Shown piece by piece: positions 34,351-43,994 of a stretch of DNA of 64,000 nt. This DNA comes from Bradyrhizobium sp. JYMT SZCCT0180. Lineage in GTDB: Bacteria; Pseudomonadota; Alphaproteobacteria; Rhizobiales; Xanthobacteraceae. Each line of letters opens with the position of its first letter. The stretch's first letter is position 1. Location: NCBI RefSeq assembly GCF_018130165.1, contig NZ_JAFCLZ010000036.1, positions 1-64,000 on the forward strand. The letters run 5' to 3'. The notes below the pieces were generated by a model. The model was given only the letters and a program-made list of their open reading frames with translations. It searched no databases and had not been told where the DNA came from. The translations under genes were made by a program, and so were the position numbers.

Positions 34351-35106
34351 ATGCCGAACGCCGCCGCCCCCGCAACCGAAGGACCGGATCGAACCGGTCC
34401 CTTGCACGTGGCGATCATCATGGACGGCAACGGGCGCTGGGCGGCCGCGCGGGGATTGCCGCGCGCGGAGGGCCATCGCCGCGGCGTCGAGGCGTTGCGC
34501 CGCGTGGTTCGTGCCGCCCATGAACTCGGTGTGGTTTACCTGACGATCTTCTCGTTCAGCTCCGAGAACTGGTCGCGCCCGGCGACCGAAATCGGTGACC
34601 TGTTCGGATTGCTGCGCCGCTTCATCCGCAACGATCTGGCGACGCTGCACCGCGACGGGGTGAGGGTGCGTGTGATCGGCGAGCGCGAGGGCCTGGAGCC
34701 GGACATCTGCGCGCTCCTGAGCGAGGCCGAGGAACTGACGCGGGCCAACACCAAGCTCAATCTCGTCGTCGCGTTCAATTACGGGTCGCGCCAGGAAATC
34801 GCCAACGCGGTGCAACGGCTGGCGCGCGAAGTGGCCGAAGGCAAGCGCGATCCGGCATCGATCGACACCGACACGCTCGGCCAATATCTCGACGCGCCCG
34901 ATATTCCCGATCCCGACCTGATCATCCGCACCAGCGGCGAGCAGCGGTTGTCGAACTTCCTGATGTGGCAGGCGGCCTACAGCGAACTCGTCTTCGTGCC
35001 GATCCACTGGCCGGATTTCGACAAGGCGGCACTTGAGAGCGCGATCGCAGAATATGCCAGACGGGAGCGCCGTTTCGGCGGTCTGGCCGCGAAAACCGGA
35101 TCGTGA
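34351..35106 (+). CDS. uppS: Isoprenyl transferase (undecaprenyl diphosphate synthase)
   Basis: 251 aa cis-prenyltransferase making the C55 lipid carrier. HVAIIMDGNGRWAAARGLPRAEGHRRG carries the catalytic Asp and Asn. FSFSSENWSRP and the C-terminal IRTSGEQRLSNFLMWQAAYSELVF are the other family motifs. Its stop overlaps the GTG start of cdsA (GTGA). Confidence 0.97.
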   Translation: MPNAAAPATEGPDRTGPLHVAIIMDGNGRWAAARGLPRAEGHRRGVEALRRVVRAAHELGVVYLTIFSFSSENWSRPATEIGDLFGLLRRFIRNDLATLHRDGVRVRVIGEREGLEPDICALLSEAEELTRANTKLNLVVAFNYGSRQEIANAVQRLAREVAEGKRDPASIDTDTLGQYLDAPDIPDPDLIIRTSGEQRLSNFLMWQAAYSELVFVPIHWPDFDKAALESAIAEYARRERRFGGLAAKTGS

Positions 35107-35951
35107 CCGAGGGCAAGGCCGCGCCGGCGGCCGCTGCCGGACAGGATACGCGCAACCTCTCGACGCGCATCGTTGCAGCCGCCGTATTGATCCCGCTCGC
35201 CGTTGCCATCGCCTATGCCGGCGGCTGGTTTTGGGCCGCGCTGGTGACGTTGGCGGCGATCGGCCTCTATGTCGAATGGCTGATGGTGGTGGGCCGCGCG
35301 GCTGACAAACGCGTGGTCGTATCGGGTGTTGCCGCGCTCGCACTGGCCGGGCTTTGTCTCGCCATCGGGCGGATCGATGCTGCGCTCGCGGTGCTGGCTG
35401 TCGGCCTGGTGGCGGTCGCCATGATCGCGCCGGCGCAGCGAAACTGGAGCGTTGCGGGATTTTGCTATGCGGCGGTGGCGGAGGTCGCGTCTGTCCTGCT
35501 GCGGCTCGATCCCGTGAAGGGCTTTGTCGCGCTGATCTTCGTGCTGGTCATCGTGTGGGTGACCGACAGCGGCGGCTACTTCGCCGGCCGCGGCATCGGC
35601 GGCCCAAAACTCTGGCCGCGCGTCAGCCCCAAAAAGACCTGGGCCGGCGCCATTGGCGGCTTTGTCGCAAGTCTTGCCGTGGCCTGTATATTCGTGGTGC
35701 TGGACCTCGGTAAAATCGGACCGCTGCTCGTGATATCAGGCGTTCTTTCGGTGGTTTCTCAACTCGGCGATCTCTTTGAATCCGCGGTCAAACGGCGCTT
35801 TGGCGTCAAGGATTCCAGCCAGATCATTCCCGGCCATGGCGGGCTGCTGGATCGCCTGGATGGATTTGTTGCAGCTGTCGCGATGGCGGCGCTGATCGGT
35901 TTCCTCCGCGGCGGCGCCGATGGCGTCGGCCGCGGTCTTATGATTTGGTGA
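35103..35951 (+). CDS. cdsA: Phosphatidate cytidylyltransferase
   Basis: 282 aa integral membrane enzyme making CDP-diacylglycerol. Multiple membrane segments (AAVLIPLAVAIAYAGGWF, VLAVGLVAVAMIAP, FVALIFVLVIVWV) precede the signature SQLGDLFESAVKRRFGVKDSSQIIPGHGGLLDRLDG. GTG start at 35103, coupled to uppS; dxr starts 4 bp after its stop. Confidence 0.95.
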   Translation: MTEGKAAPAAAAGQDTRNLSTRIVAAAVLIPLAVAIAYAGGWFWAALVTLAAIGLYVEWLMVVGRAADKRVVVSGVAALALAGLCLAIGRIDAALAVLAVGLVAVAMIAPAQRNWSVAGFCYAAVAEVASVLLRLDPVKGFVALIFVLVIVWVTDSGGYFAGRGIGGPKLWPRVSPKKTWAGAIGGFVASLAVACIFVVLDLGKIGPLLVISGVLSVVSQLGDLFESAVKRRFGVKDSSQIIPGHGGLLDRLDGFVAAVAMAALIGFLRGGADGVGRGLMIW

Positions 35952-35955
35952 AAAA

Positions 35956-37179
35956 ATGAGCGCGGTTCCATTGCGTAATAACAAGGCCGCGGCACCCGCC
36001 GCGCGCACCGTCACAGTGCTGGGCGCCACCGGTTCGATCGGCGACAGCACCATGGATTTGCTGCGCGGCGATCGCGCCCGCTACCAGGTCGAGGCGCTGA
36101 CCGCCAACGGCAATGTCGAGGGGCTCGCCAAACTCGCACGCGAATTCGGCGCGCGCTTTGCGGCGGTCGCCGACCCCAGCAAGCTCGGTGCCTTGAAGGA
36201 AGCGCTGGCCGGCACGCGGACCGAATGCGGCGCTGGCGAAAGCGCGATCATCGAGGCCGCGGCGCGGCCGGCCGACTGGGTGATGGCCGCCGTCAGCGGC
36301 GCCGCCGGGCTGAAGCCGGCGCTCGCCGCCGTTGACCGCGGCGCGGCGGTCGCGCTCGCCAACAAGGAATGCCTGGTCTGCGCCGGCGACTTCTTCATGC
36401 AGCGCGCCGCCAAGGCAGGCGCCTGCATTCTGCCGGCGGATTCCGAGCATAACGCGCTGTTTCAGGCACTCAGCTCCGGCAACCGTGACGAGCTTGTGCG
36501 CGTGATCATCACCGCGTCGGGCGGGCCGTTCCGCACCTGGACCTCCACCGACATCGAGCAGGCGACGCTGGCGCAGGCGCTGAAGCATCCGAACTGGAGC
36601 ATGGGCCAGAAGATCACCATCGATTCGGCGTCGATGATGAACAAGGGGCTCGAAGTGATCGAGGCGTCGTATTTGTTCGCGCTGACGCCCGACGAGATCG
36701 ATGTCCTCGTACATCCGCAGTCGATCATCCACGGCATGGTCGAATTCTCCGACCGTTCGGTGGTTGCCCAGCTCGGCGCGCCCGACATGCGCATCCCGAT
36801 CGCCCATTGCCTCGGCTGGCCCGATCGAATCGTCGGTCCCTCGGCCCGGCTGGATCTCGCCAAAATCGGTCAGCTGACCTTCGAGGCGCCGGATTTCGAG
36901 CGGTTTCCCGGCTTGCGGCTGGCCTACGACGCGCTGCGCGCCAGTGGAGGTCTGACCACGGTGTTCAACGCCGCCAATGAGGTGGCGGTGGCAGCCTTCA
37001 TCGCCGGCAAGATCAGATTCGGCGCGATCGCACGGCTGGTCGAAGCGACCATGAACGACTGGGTCCGGTCCGGAAACCTGGCGCCTTTGAGCTCGGCGGA
37101 TGATGCGATTTCCGTTGACCATAACGCGCGAAATAAAGCTGCCTCCCTATTGCCTCAAATTGCCTTAAAGGCATCCTAG
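35956..37179 (+). CDS. dxr: 1-deoxy-D-xylulose 5-phosphate reductoisomerase
   Basis: 407 aa MEP-pathway enzyme. The NADPH fold is VTVLGATGSIGDSTMDLL. The metal/substrate region is ILPADSEHNALFQAL, with GGPFRTW and SIIHGMVEFSDRSVVAQLG following. Supplies isoprenoid precursors used by the adjacent uppS. A 12-residue Ala-rich N-terminal addition precedes the fold. Confidence 0.97.
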   Translation: MSAVPLRNNKAAAPAARTVTVLGATGSIGDSTMDLLRGDRARYQVEALTANGNVEGLAKLAREFGARFAAVADPSKLGALKEALAGTRTECGAGESAIIEAAARPADWVMAAVSGAAGLKPALAAVDRGAAVALANKECLVCAGDFFMQRAAKAGACILPADSEHNALFQALSSGNRDELVRVIITASGGPFRTWTSTDIEQATLAQALKHPNWSMGQKITIDSASMMNKGLEVIEASYLFALTPDEIDVLVHPQSIIHGMVEFSDRSVVAQLGAPDMRIPIAHCLGWPDRIVGPSARLDLAKIGQLTFEAPDFERFPGLRLAYDALRASGGLTTVFNAANEVAVAAFIAGKIRFGAIARLVEATMNDWVRSGNLAPLSSADDAISVDHNARNKAASLLPQIALKAS

Positions 37180-37221
37180 AGGGTTGGGGGCGCAGCCTAG
37201 GCTCGCGTCGAGGGGAATCGA

Positions 37222-38373
37222 ATGACTGAGTTTTTTCTGCATAGTTTCAATACGTTGAGCAGTGGGCTCATCGGCTATATCATTCCCTTCCTGTTCGTCC
37301 TGACCATCGTTGTTTTCTTCCACGAGCTCGGCCACTTCCTGGTCGCCCGCTGGTGCGGCGTGAAGGTGCTGACGTTCTCGCTCGGGTTCGGGCCGGAGCT
37401 CGCAGGCTTCAACGACCGCCATGGCACCCGCTGGAAGATCTCGGCGATCCCGCTCGGCGGCTATGTGAAGTTCTTCGGTGACGATAGCGAAGCCTCCACG
37501 CCCTCGACCGAGGCGCTCGCCAGCATGAGCGCGGAAGAGCAGGCGGGCAGCTTCCACCACAAGAAAGTCGGTCCGCGCGCGGCCATCGTTGCCGCCGGAC
37601 CGATCGCGAATTTCATCCTGGCGATCGTGATCTTCACCTGCCTGTTCACCTTCTTCGGCAAGCCGAGTACGACCGCGCGCGTTGACAAGATCGAAGCCAA
37701 CAGCGCCGCTGCGAAAGCCGGTTTTCAGGTCGGCGACATCGTCACCGCGATCGACGGCAAGACCATCGGCAGCTTCTCCGACATGCAGCGCGTCGTTGGC
37801 ATCAATGCCGGCGTTCAGCTGAACTTCACCCTCAAGCGCGGCGATTCCACCCTGCAAGTGAAGGGCACGCCGGAGCAGCGCGAAGTGAAGGATCCGTTCG
37901 GCAACGTCCACCGGCTGGGCGTTTTGGGTATCACCCGCGCGACGGCGCCGGGCGACGTCGTGACCGAACGCGTCGATCCGGCAACCGCGATGTGGCTCGG
38001 CGTCAAGGAAACCTGGTTCGTGATCGACCGCACGCTGGCCTATATCGGCGGCGTCTTCACCGGCCGGGAAGCCGCCGACCAGGTCGGGGGCCCGATTCGG
38101 ATTGCCCAGATTTCGGGGCAGGTGGCCACCATCGGCCTTAGCGCGCTGGTGCACTTGGCCGCCGTGCTGTCGATCTCGATCGGCCTGTTGAACCTGTTCC
38201 CGGTTCCGCTGCTCGATGGCGGTCATCTTTTGTTCTATGCGGTGGAGGCGGTCCGCGGACGCCCGCTGTCGAACCGGGCTCAGGAGATGGGGTTCCGAAT
38301 CGGACTGGGTTTGGTGCTGATGCTGATGGTGTTTGCGACCTATAACGACATCCTGCATCTGGCGGCATCGTGA
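37222..38373 (+). CDS. rseP: Site-2 intramembrane metalloprotease RseP
   Basis: 383 aa M50 zinc protease. The catalytic HELGH is in VFFHELGHFLVARWCGVKV within the first membrane region. One PDZ domain (about 130-215: VDKIEANSAAAKAGFQVGDIVTAIDG) and the C-terminal NLFPVPLLDGGHLLFYAVEA with the third metal ligand Asp follow. It cleaves anti-sigma factors and signal-peptide remnants. One PDZ domain rather than the two of E. coli RseP. Ends overlapping the open frame of bamA. Confidence 0.96.
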   Translation: MTEFFLHSFNTLSSGLIGYIIPFLFVLTIVVFFHELGHFLVARWCGVKVLTFSLGFGPELAGFNDRHGTRWKISAIPLGGYVKFFGDDSEASTPSTEALASMSAEEQAGSFHHKKVGPRAAIVAAGPIANFILAIVIFTCLFTFFGKPSTTARVDKIEANSAAAKAGFQVGDIVTAIDGKTIGSFSDMQRVVGINAGVQLNFTLKRGDSTLQVKGTPEQREVKDPFGNVHRLGVLGITRATAPGDVVTERVDPATAMWLGVKETWFVIDRTLAYIGGVFTGREAADQVGGPIRIAQISGQVATIGLSALVHLAAVLSISIGLLNLFPVPLLDGGHLLFYAVEAVRGRPLSNRAQEMGFRIGLGLVLMLMVFATYNDILHLAAS

Positions 38374-38546
38374 CGCGGCTTTTTTGTGGCGTTGCCCAAC
38401 GGCAACGTCTTGGAATGAAAATGGAATCGCGGGGCGATGTTCCGTTTGCCGCCTCGGGGAAATTGGCTACAAGACATGCGGAAAATGGGAATCTGCTGGT
38501 TCGTGGGGGTGCGGGCCAGCACAAGAATGACAAGGGCGCCTGGCGC

Positions 38547-41099
38547 ATGATGTTTGGAATGCGAGTGCGGGGAGGCTTGTTGGCCGCCTCGATCATGTTC
38601 GCCGTGCCGGTGGCTGCCGCGCTAGCGGCGGCGCTTGTTTCGGCGCCGGCTGCTGCCCAGACGGTGGCTTCGATCGCCGTGGAGGGGAATCGGCGCGTCG
38701 AAATCGAGACCATTCGCTCCTATTTCAAGCCGGGACCCGGTGGCCGCCTCGGGCAGGCCCAAATCGATGACGGCCTGAAGGCGCTGATCGAAACCGGCCT
38801 GTTCCAGGACGTGCGAATCAATCAGGCCGGCGGCCGGATCATCGTGGTCGTGGTCGAAAACGCCGTCATCGGGCGCATTGCCTTCGAGGGTAACAAGAAG
38901 GTCAAGGACGACCAGCTCTCGGCCGAAATCCAGTCCAAGCCGCGTGGCACTTTCTCGCGCCCGATGGTTCAGTCGGACGCCCAGCGTATCTCTGAAATCT
39001 ACCGCCGCTCGGGCCGCTATGACGTCAGCGTCACCCCGGAAATCATTGAACAGCCGAACAACCGCGTCGACCTGATCTTCACGATTGCCGAAGGCGGCAA
39101 GACCGGCGTCAAGAACATCGAGTTCATCGGCAACAAGTTCTATTCGTCCTACCGGTTGAAGGACGTCATCAAAACCCGCGAATCCAACCTCTTGAGCTTC
39201 CTCGGCGGCGCCGACGTCTACGATCCGGACCGGGTCGAGGCCGACCGTGACCTGATCCGCCGATTCTATCTCAAGAACGGTTTTGCCGACGTGCAGGTGG
39301 TAGCCGCGCTGTCCGAGTACGATCCTGAGAAAAAGGGCTTCCTCGTCACCTTCAAGATCGAGGAAGGGCAGCAATACCGCGTCGCCACCGTCGACTTCCA
39401 GACCAGCATCGGAACCCTCGATGCGAACTCGATGCGCAGCTTCTCGCGTGTCAGCGTCGGATCGCTCTACAACGCCGAGGCGCTCGAAAAGTCCGTCGAG
39501 GAAATGCAGATCGAAGCCTCGCGGCGCGGCTATGCGTTCGCCATCGTGCGTCCGCGCGGCGATCGCAATTTCGAACAGCACACCGTCTCGATCGTCTTCA
39601 CGATCGACGAAGGTCCGCGAACCTATATCGAGCGGATCAATATCCGCGGCAACACAAGGACCCGCGACTACGTGATTCGCCGCGAATTCGACCTTTCGGA
39701 AGGCGACGCCTACAATCGCGCGCTGGTTGATCGTGCCGAACGCCGGCTGAAGAATCTCGACTTCTTCAAGACCGTGAAGATCATCACCGAGCCGGGGTCG
39801 TCCAGCGACCGTGTGGTCCTGATCGTCGATATAGACGAGAAGTCGACCGGCGACTTCTCGGTGTCGGGCGGCTATTCGACCACCGACGGCGCGCTTGCCG
39901 AAGTCAGTATATCGGAACGCAACTTCCTCGGCCGCGGCCTGTATGCGAAGGCGGCGGTCACGTACGGCCAGTATGCGCGCGGTTACTCGCTGTCGTTCGT
40001 CGAGCCCTATCTGCTGGACTATCGCGTCGCGCTCGGCCTCGACCTGTTCCAGCGCCAGCAACTTGCCAACAGCTACATCTCGTATGGAACCAAGACGCTG
40101 GGCTTCAGCCCGCGCCTCGGCTTCACCTTGCGCGAAGATCTGGCCTTGCAGCTGCGCTATTCGATCTATCAGCAGGAAATCCAGCTGCCGAGTTCGCTGT
40201 CGAACTGTAACAACAACCCGAACAACGGATTGCTGGCGTTCAACCCGTCGCCGGCCTGGGTGAATCTGAACGGCGCGCCGGCCGCGACTGCACTGGGTGC
40301 TACAGATGCCTCAGGCGTCGGTCTGTGGTGCTACAGCGACGGCGAAGCCTCGCTGCCGGTCCGCAAGGAGCTGCAGAGCGGCAGGACCCTGACCTCGTCG
40401 GTCGGCTATTCGCTGAACTACAACACCCTGGATAACAACAAGAATCCGACCACGGGCTTGCTGGTCGACTGGAAGCAGGACTTCGCCGGCCTCGGTGGCG
40501 ACGTTACCTACGTCAAGTCCGCGATCGATGCGAAGTACTACACGCCGCTGGTCGCCGACATCGTCGGCCTGCTCCGCTTCCAGGGTGGCATGCTCAACCA
40601 GATCGGCAACGACCAGCTGCGCATGCTCGATCACTTCCAGATGGGTCCGAACCTGGTTCGCGGCTTTGCGCCGAACGGCATCGGACCGCGCGACATCAAC
40701 CCCTACGGTACGGGTGACGCGCTCGGTGGCACCAAATATTGGGGCGCGTCGGCGGAATTGCAGATGCCGTTCTGGTTCTTGCCGAAGGAAGTCGGGCTCA
40801 AGGGCGCGATCTATGCCGACGCCGGCGGCCTGTTTGACTACAGGGGAACGACCTCGTGGGCGCAGACCGGTGAAGTCAACGTTCCCGGTTGCGTGCGGCC
40901 GACGACCAATCCGGCGACGCCGGGCACCTGCCTCGGCCTGCAGTATGACGAAGGCAATGTCGTCCGCAGCTCGGTCGGTGTCGGCTTGATCTGGGCGTCA
41001 CCGTTCGGTCCGCTGCGCTTCGACTATGCGGTTCCGATCACCAAGGGCAAGAATGACCGCACGCAGGAATTCCGGTTCGGCGGCGGTACATCGTTCTAA
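38547..41099 (+). CDS. bamA: Outer-membrane protein assembly factor BamA
   Basis: About 850 aa when started at the ATG of MMFGMRVRGGLLAAS. Signal peptide ending near APAAAQ, then five POTRA repeats (VASIAVEGNRRVEIETIRSYF, IAFEGNKKVKDDQL, VKNIEFIGNKFYSSYRLKD and so on to residue ~420), and a 16-strand barrel with the conserved lid motif VRGFAPNGIGPRD. The C-terminal strand ends in Phe (FRFGGGTSF). The frame is open 59 codons upstream to the rseP stop, but that part has no signal-peptide sense; the start could be one of three close ATGs. Confidence 0.95.
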   Translation: MMFGMRVRGGLLAASIMFAVPVAAALAAALVSAPAAAQTVASIAVEGNRRVEIETIRSYFKPGPGGRLGQAQIDDGLKALIETGLFQDVRINQAGGRIIVVVVENAVIGRIAFEGNKKVKDDQLSAEIQSKPRGTFSRPMVQSDAQRISEIYRRSGRYDVSVTPEIIEQPNNRVDLIFTIAEGGKTGVKNIEFIGNKFYSSYRLKDVIKTRESNLLSFLGGADVYDPDRVEADRDLIRRFYLKNGFADVQVVAALSEYDPEKKGFLVTFKIEEGQQYRVATVDFQTSIGTLDANSMRSFSRVSVGSLYNAEALEKSVEEMQIEASRRGYAFAIVRPRGDRNFEQHTVSIVFTIDEGPRTYIERINIRGNTRTRDYVIRREFDLSEGDAYNRALVDRAERRLKNLDFFKTVKIITEPGSSSDRVVLIVDIDEKSTGDFSVSGGYSTTDGALAEVSISERNFLGRGLYAKAAVTYGQYARGYSLSFVEPYLLDYRVALGLDLFQRQQLANSYISYGTKTLGFSPRLGFTLREDLALQLRYSIYQQEIQLPSSLSNCNNNPNNGLLAFNPSPAWVNLNGAPAATALGATDASGVGLWCYSDGEASLPVRKELQSGRTLTSSVGYSLNYNTLDNNKNPTTGLLVDWKQDFAGLGGDVTYVKSAIDAKYYTPLVADIVGLLRFQGGMLNQIGNDQLRMLDHFQMGPNLVRGFAPNGIGPRDINPYGTGDALGGTKYWGASAELQMPFWFLPKEVGLKGAIYADAGGLFDYRGTTSWAQTGEVNVPGCVRPTTNPATPGTCLGLQYDEGNVVRSSVGVGLIWASPFGPLRFDYAVPITKGKNDRTQEFRFGGGTSF

Positions 41100-41131
41100 A
41101 TCCAGCAACCGGCCGGACTGCGACGGGTCGA

Positions 41132-42196
41132 ATGGCGCAGCCGATATTCTTCAAGCAACCGCCTTCGTCGACGCTGGCTGATATTGCCGCGTTGACGAAG
41201 TCGGTATTGGTCGACCCCGCAAGGGACGGCCATGTCATCCGGGGCCTCGCTTCGCTCGACGAGGCCGGCCCGATGCACCTGGCGTTCTTCGACAACCTCA
41301 AATACGCCGACCAGCTCGCCTCGACAAAGGCCGGTGCCTGCCTGGTCAGCCCGCGTTTTGAGGCGCAGGTACCACCTCATGTCGCGGTGCTGCGGGCCGC
41401 CCAGCCGTTCCGCGCGTTCGTGCAGATCGCGCGCCAGTGGCATGAAGACGCGTTGCGTCCGCAGTCCTGGTTCGACAATGACGCAATTGCGCCGTCCGCG
41501 ATCATCGACCCGTCAGCCCATCTGGAAGACGGCGTCATCGTCGACCCGCTGGCTGTGATCGGCCCTCGGGTCGAGATCGGGGCGGGAACGGTGATCGGCG
41601 CAGGGGCCGTGATCGGGGCCGAGGTGCGGATCGGCCGGGACTGCAATGTCGGCGCGCGCACCGCAATCCAGTTCTCCCTGATCGGCAACAACGTTTTGAT
41701 CCACCCCGGCTGCAGCATCGGCCAGGACGGCTATGGCTTCATTTTCTTCGGCCCCGACGGCCATCTGAAGGTGCCGCAGACCGGCCGCGTCCTGATCCAG
41801 AACAACGTCGAGATCGGCGCCAACACCACCATCGACCGCGGCAGCCTGCGCGATACCGTCATCGGTGAGGGCACTAAAATCGATAATCAGGTCCAGATCG
41901 GCCACAATGTGACCATCGGCAGGCACTGCCTGCTTGCGGCCCAGATCGGGCTCGCGGGCAGCCTGACGATCGGGGACAACGTCGCGCTGGGCGCCAAGGT
42001 AGGCATCAATAACCATCTCAAGATCGGCGACGGTGCCCAGGTCACCGCCATGAGCGGGGTCAAGGACGACATCCCGCCCAATGGCCGCTGGGGCGGTTTT
42101 TTTGCAAAACCGACCAAACAGTGGTTTAGGGAGATTATTGCAGTGGAGCGACTGGCGCAGGGCGCCGCGGATCCGAAGAACGAGGGACGGGAGTGA
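41132..42196 (+). CDS. lpxD: UDP-3-O-(3-hydroxyacyl)glucosamine N-acyltransferase
   Basis: 354 aa lipid A enzyme. An N-terminal uridine-binding domain is followed by about ten left-handed beta-helix hexapeptide turns (VIGPRVEIGAGTVIGAGAVI). The catalytic His is in NQVQIGHNVTIGRHCLL. Active as a trimer. It lies 32 bp after bamA, as in many proteobacteria, and its stop overlaps fabZ by one base. Confidence 0.96.
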   Translation: MAQPIFFKQPPSSTLADIAALTKSVLVDPARDGHVIRGLASLDEAGPMHLAFFDNLKYADQLASTKAGACLVSPRFEAQVPPHVAVLRAAQPFRAFVQIARQWHEDALRPQSWFDNDAIAPSAIIDPSAHLEDGVIVDPLAVIGPRVEIGAGTVIGAGAVIGAEVRIGRDCNVGARTAIQFSLIGNNVLIHPGCSIGQDGYGFIFFGPDGHLKVPQTGRVLIQNNVEIGANTTIDRGSLRDTVIGEGTKIDNQVQIGHNVTIGRHCLLAAQIGLAGSLTIGDNVALGAKVGINNHLKIGDGAQVTAMSGVKDDIPPNGRWGGFFAKPTKQWFREIIAVERLAQGAADPKNEGRE

Positions 42197-42654
42197 TGGA
42201 GGAGGTGCCGATCAGGTTTGAACTCGTTGATATCAACGAGATCCTCAAGACGCTTCCGCATCGTTTTCCGATGCTGCTGATCGACCGGGTGATCAACATC
42301 CGCACCGATTACTCCGGCATCGGCGTCAAGAACGTGACCTTCAACGAGCCGGCGTTTCAGGGACATTTCCCGGAACGCCCGGTCTATCCCGGCGTGATGA
42401 TGATCGAGGCCATGGCGCAGACCGCCGGCGTGATCGGCATCAAGTCGGTCGAAGGCACCGAGAAGCCGCGCGCGGTGTACTTCCTGACCATCGACAAGTG
42501 CAAGTTCCGCAAACCCGTGATGCCCGGCGACACCATCGAATACCACATGCGCTCGATCGGCCGCCGCAAGGCGATGTGGTGGTTTCACGGCGACGCCAAG
42601 GTCAATGGCACCGTGGTCGCCGAGGCCGATGTCGGCGCGATGCTGACGGATTAA
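42196..42654 (+). CDS. fabZ: 3-hydroxyacyl-ACP dehydratase FabZ
   Basis: 152 aa hot-dog dehydratase. LPHRFPMLLIDRV contains the catalytic His, and GHFPERPVYPGVMMIEAMAQTAGV the catalytic Glu. Start ATG 42196 in TGATG with lpxD; a GTG one codon earlier is also in frame. Placement inside the lpx genes balances fatty acid and lipid A synthesis. Confidence 0.96.
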   Translation: MEEVPIRFELVDINEILKTLPHRFPMLLIDRVINIRTDYSGIGVKNVTFNEPAFQGHFPERPVYPGVMMIEAMAQTAGVIGIKSVEGTEKPRAVYFLTIDKCKFRKPVMPGDTIEYHMRSIGRRKAMWWFHGDAKVNGTVVAEADVGAMLTD

Positions 42655-42968
42655 TTCCGGCAGGCGAAGGCCGCGCCCGACGGTCCCCTGATATGGCGGT
42701 TGAAGAACCCGCCCATCGATGGCGCGCCCAGCAAGGCGTCGTAGGTCTCGGCCGGCAGATCGCAATACTGATCGTAGGCTCCCTTGACCGCGACGATCAG
42801 GTGGCGCCTCGCGCGGTCGTAGCAGACGCGTTGCACGATGCTGCTGCGGGTGATGTCGCGGCACTCGAACGTTCCGAGATCGATCGGGCCGCGATCCCTG
42901 ACATCAACGGTTTCGGAGCCGATCTCGGCGGCAAACAGATGCAGAAGCAGCGTCGCAATTCTGACCAT
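42651..42968 (-). CDS. KTSC-domain protein
   Basis: 105 aa, convergent with fabZ and overlapping its last 4 bases. An N-terminal hydrophobic stretch (MVRIATLLLHLFAAEIG) may be a signal. The rest, SSIVQRVCYDRARRHLIVAVKG...CDLPAETYDALLGAPSMGGFFNRHIRG, matches the KTSC domain (named from lysyl-tRNA synthetase C-termini; function unknown). An open frame extends to 43097. The start is uncertain because no ribosome site stands out. Confidence 0.7.
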   Translation of the reverse strand: MVRIATLLLHLFAAEIGSETVDVRDRGPIDLGTFECRDITRSSIVQRVCYDRARRHLIVAVKGAYDQYCDLPAETYDALLGAPSMGGFFNRHIRGPSGAAFACRN

Positions 42969-43190
42969 GGCGCGCACAGGATAGCGCAGATCAGCCGGCG
43001 ATTCCTGTATTGATTTCCATCGACCGCCCAACTCCGGAAGACCGGAGGTTCGGGCAGGGGCCGTTGATCCAAATGTCACGACATCTGCCGTAACCATACG
43101 TCACTGGACAAGCGCGGTCCTGTCGCGGTAACCACCGGAAAACCCGAGATAATATCGCCCGGCGATATCAGCCCAACCTGGACGCGTTTG

Positions 43191-43994
43191 ATGACGACGA
43201 TCGATCCCACCGCGCGGATTGAAGATGGCGCTGTGATCGGCGAGGGCACCTCGATCGGTCCCTATTGCATCATCGGGCCTCACGTCGTGATCGGCGCCAA
43301 TTGCAAGCTGATCGGCCATGTGCACGTCACGGCGCAGACGTCCATCGGCGACGGCTGCACGATCTATCCGTTCGTCTCGCTCGGCACCCCGCCGCAATCG
43401 CTGAGCTATCGCGGCGAACTGACGAAACTTGAAATCGGGGCCGGCTGTACCATCCGCGAATCCGTTACCATGAACGCCGGCAGCGTTGCCGGCGGCGGCG
43501 TCACGCGGGTCGGGGAGCGCGGCTATTTCATGAACTGCAGCCATGTCGGCCATGATTGTCAGGTCGGCAATGACGTGATCTTCGCGACGTCCGCGACGCT
43601 CGGCGGCCATTGCGAGATCGGCGATTTCGTCTTCATCGGCGGGCTCTCCGCCGTGCATCAGTTCACCCGGATCGGCCCGCAGGTGATGGTCGGCGGTGTC
43701 TGCGGCGTGCGCGGCGACGTCATTCCGTTCGGCCTCGTCAACGGCCAGTATGCGAGCCTCGAAGGCCTCAACATCATCGGCATGAAGCGGCGCAAATTCA
43801 CCAAGGACCGCCTCGTCACGGTGCGCGCGTTCTATCAAAAGCTGTTCCATGGCCCCGGCATCTTTGCCGAACGGCTGAGCGAGGTTCAGCCGTTGGCGGC
43901 AAACGATCCGGCGATCGCGGAAATCCTCGCCTTCATCGATGCGGGCAAGCATCGCGCGCTGTGCCTGCCGGCCGACGGCGCTCATAAATCCTGA
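43191..43994 (+). CDS. lpxA: UDP-N-acetylglucosamine acyltransferase
   Basis: 267 aa; first committed step of lipid A. Left-handed beta helix with hexapeptide repeats (GEGTSIGPYCIIGPHVVIGA). Catalytic His in FMNCSHVGHDCQVGND. C-terminal helical domain LNIIGMKRRKFTKDRLVTV. ATG at 43191; a TTG one codon earlier is in frame. Its stop overlaps lpxI as TGATG. Confidence 0.96.
   Translation: MTTIDPTARIEDGAVIGEGTSIGPYCIIGPHVVIGANCKLIGHVHVTAQTSIGDGCTIYPFVSLGTPPQSLSYRGELTKLEIGAGCTIRESVTMNAGSVAGGGVTRVGERGYFMNCSHVGHDCQVGNDVIFATSATLGGHCEIGDFVFIGGLSAVHQFTRIGPQVMVGGVCGVRGDVIPFGLVNGQYASLEGLNIIGMKRRKFTKDRLVTVRAFYQKLFHGPGIFAERLSEVQPLAANDPAIAEILAFIDAGKHRALCLPADGAHKS

Noticed and set aside
38370..38546. 59-residue N-terminal extension of BamA
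   Set aside because: The extension lacks a signal peptide, whereas the ATG at 38547 starts just before one.
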